Assembly: GCA_951804985.1 (NCBI GenBank)
Contig: OX638134.1
Coordinates: 2,294,001 to 2,358,000, forward strand
DNA: 64,000 nucleotides
Reading direction: 5' to 3'
Origin: Dryomyza anilis
Taxonomy: Eukaryota > Arthropoda > Insecta > Diptera > Dryomyzidae
The notes beneath the pieces were generated by a model that did not search any database, had not been told where the DNA came from, and saw only the letters and a list, made by a program, of their open reading frames with translations. The position numbers and the translations under genes were made by a program. Each line of letters opens with the position of its first letter. Position 1 is the first letter of the stretch. Below are positions 60,552 through 64,000 of the stretch, piece by piece.

Positions 60552-62307
60552 CTAAAAAATGAATCAAATTTATATAATTTATAAATTTGTAGACAGTGTA
60601 TACTGAAGGGCTTAAATATCTAACGGTAGATTGTGAGTAGTTTATAAATTAGGGTACAATTTGAATTTATGACGATAAGCATTACTTTATATCCGAGAAT
60701 AAGCTCCATTTTGTTTTGTCTGGATTTCTATGTAAAAAGATTTATCTAAAAAAGTTTATTGGAGAATTTTACGTTTTGAAAAATTGACTTTTTTTGTTGA
60801 GAATGGCAATTCCATGGTTATTCCTTTCGTATTGGCATTTGAATTGAAAGTGTATAAATTATAGGTGAGCAATCACTTACTGTGTTAGAAGGAATAGGCA
60901 TTAACCATTTTCATTTATGTCAAACTTTAGCTTCTAGCGTATTTATATCTCTTTCGGAACAATACATATAGTTCCGAATTTACTTAGAATAGCAATTTTT
61001 TATTATTTTATGGTGTTTTGAACCTCAATAAAAGTTACTTTTCTTTGAAAGTGCATATCTTATTTGTATATTTAAAAAAGAAAAACTGATAACACTTTTT
61101 TCTGTGATAGATAGATAACACTTTTTTCTGTGGGGTCATTCGCACCGAATGACCCCAGCAGAGCCTACTATCCTCCTGTGAAATCCCAGATCGATTGCAT
61201 AAAGTTTTTTGTCGTTTTATGCAGTAAGTGCGTTATTTCTATATAAAAAAAACTTTGTTTATGTTTTTTATTTTTTTACAGAGTAACAGTCAATTTAGTA
61301 TTTATCCATTTTTTTCTTTTATTTATGTAATGTTTATATCTTTAAAACTTAATTTGAACTAATAATATCGGTTCATTACTTTATGAGATACGGACATTCA
61401 AAAACTTTAAACGCAAATATCTGAAAACCTACTTTTTCACATAACACACTTATTGCACCAAACGCTTCAATTAATGTTATGATGTGTAATTTAACCATTA
61501 TTATTTTTCTTGTTTTTATCTGAACGATTTATCGCATGGGTAACGTAACAGTCTTTTTTGTTACATACTAGTCCGAACATTTGTAGAACACAAAATTTGG
61601 TTTACAACTTAATTAAAAATTAATTTATTGTTTTTTTTTTTTTTCTAAAGCTTAGAAATTATATACTGCACGTTAAAAAAAGTCCACCACAGAGCAGACT
61701 TTTTCTACAATGTAAGGCAACTTAAAATCTACTTACAAATAATGTAACGTAAAAGTCCATTCTAAGAACGTGCATAGCTCCTAAACAACAAGGCATACAA
61801 CAAATGTTATAGAAAGCCGTAACCAATGTTTTCTTCAATACATGCTCAACAAATTTCGTATTAGATAATTTATAATGTAGCAGTAATTTACAAACATGAT
61901 TGGTTCCATGTTCCACTTACGAAGTAATCTATAACCGAAACTACCCTCCATTACCCACTGATTACTAAATAATGTGAAAATGGAACAGATACTTGTTACT
62001 TTTTTTGTATATATCTGATATCAATTGATTTTTAAATTATAAAAATACTTATATTCAAAAATTAAACGAATTTAAAAGCTATTGAAATGAACGCGCTTAT
62101 ATTTATTATTTATTAATGATAAACATGGAAAGGAGTCATTCAAAATACATTTTTGATGGGTATTATGTTGGTTATTGTTGAATTTGTCTTACATATTGCT
62201 GTTTTTTAATTTAGATTCTGTGGTAATTGCAATAGTTCTTTATTAACAAAAAGCGAAAACATGCTGATGTCTTATCTTGCATTAAATGTTATTACTTTTT
62301 TGAAATG
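60552..62307. other. Intron or intergenic DNA upstream of the DUF4211 exons
   Basis: No convincing upstream exon of the minus-strand gene was found. Two nearly identical phrases, AACACTTTTTTCTGTG, lie next to each other near 61091-61132. Nothing else recognised. Confidence 0.45.
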
Positions 62308-62735
62308 AAACCACCCCCCATTACTACTGCGAACAAATTGAACCACCCCACATTACTATTGCGTACAAAGTAATGTACAATTGGAACCACCCTTCATGAC
62401 TACTGCGTACAAAGTAATGCAGAAAAGGTACCACCCCTTAATACTACAGTGTACAAAGTAATGCACAAATGGAACCCCCCACATTACTATTGCGTACAAA
62501 GTAATGTACAATTGGAACCACCCCTCATTACCACTGCGTACAAAGTAATATACAAATGGAACCACCCTTCATTACCATTGCTTACAAAGTAATGTACAAA
62601 TGGAACCACCCCTCATTACTATTGCGTACAAAGTAATATACAAATGGACCACCCCTCATTACTACTGCCAACAAAGTAATGTGTAAAGCGACCAATCTTC
62701 ATTACGGTTGCGTGAAAAGTAATGCTGAAATGAAA
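62308..62735 (+). repeat. 44-bp minisatellite, about 10 copies
   Basis: The unit starts AACCACCCCTCATTACTA and continues TGCGTACAAAGTAATGTA. Starts lie at 62308 (first, shortened), 62341, 62385, 62429, 62473, 62516, 62560, 62604, 62648 and 62691, so the period is 43-44 bp. The units differ by a few bases and the last two are more diverged. Related words (TTACGAAGTAAT, CCCTCCATTAC) occur alone near 61917-61960 and inverted near 62866-62905. Confidence 0.92.
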
Positions 62736-63498
62736 GCACACCTTGCGAATGTTTGGTTACGAAATAATGATGTATGATTGACCGCATATTACGATACTTC
62801 TAAATAGTAATCTATATATACATGAGGTAACATTCAATTCCATTTTACTATGGATTCGGTGTGTAATGAGTGGTGGCTCCTTCTTAGCATTACTTCGTAA
62901 TTAATGACATACAATTTGGCTGCGTATGATCAAAGTATGGGATTTTTTTCGGGAAACGCTACAGGGTATATTAATTTTGTGCTTAAAATTTAAGGTCCCT
63001 TAAAAATGTGGCCGGTATGGAAAAGTATATCACTTTTAACTCTTTCCAGAAGAGTTACTTCTGCCCTACTTTACAATTTTTACGTGTCGATCATGAATTT
63101 CCCGGTGACAACGATATCGGCTACAATTCGTTTGAATATCGGTTGAATATCGTGTGAATACAATTTTTGATTCATGTATCAAACGCTCGTTTTTTTTGTT
63201 GCCAGCACATAAATCATACGACAAAGTAAAAAAAAAAAAATAAAATTTTTATTTATGAAAAATATTTGGCAAAACCAAAATTTTGAACAAACGTTCGATT
63301 CAAAGAGCTAAACGAACGAAACGTTTGAAATACGTTATACAAATTTTAGACGAAGGGGACTGGAAACGAAACGTAGTCACACGATAATAAAAAGATACAT
63401 GATTTGGGGGTTAATCTATGAAATTATTTTTCAAAGTTTAAAGTATTTCTTGCCATCTGTCCGTATAAACGCTAATTTTTAAAAATACTATTCCGAAT
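62736..63498. other. Flank between minisatellite and SINEs
   Basis: No gene. GGCCGGTATGGAAAAG at about 63010 resembles the SINE flank at 63779. Confidence 0.5.
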
Positions 63499-63772
63499 CA
63501 CTGGTTGGTGCGTTGGACTGCGAGCCGAAAGGTCCCCGGTTCAACCCTGGACTGGGGCTAACAACATCTTTTCATAGAAACATTTTTCTATACCTCGCTA
63601 CCTCTCGGTAGTAAATGGCAAACGTACGAGAGTAAAACATTGCCTATGAAAAGCTCTCACCCGCCGTTCGGATTCGGCAATAAACTGTAGGTCCCACCAC
63701 TTTGAGTACAAATATAACACGCACAGCTCAAAATGGTGAGAGCTGTGCGGCCTAATTATTATTATTATAAAG
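63499..63772 (+). mobile_element. tRNA-derived SINE (type 1)
   Basis: The head reads like a tRNA: GGTTGGTGCGTTGGAC (A-box region) and CGGTTCAACCCTG (B box, about 63537-63549). A unique body follows, with CCTCGCTACCTCTCGG, ending in an ATT-repeat tail near 63757-63771. A decayed relative is at 46752. No target duplication was recognised. Confidence 0.7.
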
Positions 63773-63789
63773 AAATGTGACCGGTATGG

Positions 63790-63990
63790 AAAGCCGGCCT
63801 CAGCAGTCCAGAGGTAGCGCGCTGGACTTGCATTCTGAAGGTCTCGGGTTCGAATCCCGGCTTGGGCATGGGCGTTCGTGGTGATATTAACCACAAAATT
63901 GTAGGGAATAGATTTTACAGTACAATGGATATAGTCTGTCTGAGTGCTGTGGATCTTAGTAGATATTCCAAAAAAAAAAAAAAAAAAAAA
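63790..63990 (+). mobile_element. tRNA-derived SINE with poly(A) tail and 10-bp target duplication
   Basis: The body has an A-box region GGTAGCGCGCTGG (63813-63825) and a canonical B box GGTTCGAATCC (63847-63857), internal promoter elements for RNA polymerase III. It ends in about 22 A residues. ACCGGTATGG is repeated exactly at 63780-63789 and 63991-64000, so this is a young, complete insertion about 200 bp long. No tRNA cloverleaf with an acceptor stem can be drawn. Confidence 0.9.
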
Positions 63991-64000
63991 ACCGGTATGG

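Noticed and set aside
62356..62565. Repetitive minus-strand protein with VPFVHYFVHC-type repeats
   Set aside because: It is a translation of the 44-bp minisatellite with no start context or other support.
62308..62735. CRISPR-like regularly spaced repeats
   Set aside because: The 44-bp units are contiguous with no unique spacers, and the genome is eukaryotic; it is a minisatellite.
63499..63870. Genuine tRNA genes
   Set aside because: A and B boxes are present, but no acceptor stem or proper anticodon arm can be drawn, and each is attached to a SINE body with an A-rich or ATT tail.

Overview
The window is nuclear DNA of a higher dipteran fly. It carries five genes I can place by protein sequence (omega/dipeptidyl peptidase IV, Trithorax-like/GAGA factor, a MADF-BESS protein, Atg3, and diablo/KLHL20), a CHK/EcKinase-like gene and a DUF4211-type gene. 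The coding regions resemble Drosophila proteins very closely, but introns are longer, intergenic DNA is AT-rich, and MITE-like repeats are dense. That fits a non-drosophilid schizophoran, and a tephritid fruit fly is my best guess. In Drosophila melanogaster Trl lies in 70F on chromosome 3L, so I infer this is Muller element D.

Layout. 1-6.9 kb: AT-rich repeats and foldback elements. 6.9-16.6 kb (+): ome, encoding a membrane dipeptidyl peptidase with an intact Ser-Asp-His triad; it has a symmetric Gln/His-rich exon that may be a cassette. 17-21.2 kb: MITEs. 21.7-30.9 kb (-): Trl, with a BTB exon, a long intron holding a hAT-like MITE, a 51-glutamine run, one zinc finger, and two alternative C-termini made by a splice donor inside the coding sequence; an unassigned 304-codon open frame lies beyond its 3' end. 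33.8-35.2 kb (+): MADF-BESS gene, tail-to-tail with Atg3 (35.8-38.3 kb, -). Atg3 is head-to-head with diablo (40.7-42.6 kb, +). 43.6-50 kb: repeat desert with MITEs, a 300-bp tandem repeat and a non-LTR remnant. 50.8-52.9 kb (+): EcKinase-like gene with a TATA promoter. 53.7-55.4 kb (-): decayed, 5'-truncated non-LTR retrotransposon with a 13-bp target duplication. 57.0-60.6 kb (-): C-terminal six exons of a DUF4211 protein, whose 5' end is not seen. 62.3-64 kb: 44-bp minisatellite and tRNA-derived SINEs; the last SINE is bracketed by a perfect 10-bp duplication ending exactly at the window edge.

The genes do not form a pathway. They are ordinary neighbours: chromatin (Trl), autophagy (Atg3), Cul3 adaptor (diablo), peptidase (ome), and a small-molecule kinase family gene. 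The less ordinary content is in the exon structures of ome, Trl and Atg3, and in at least five small transposon families, two of which share termini.
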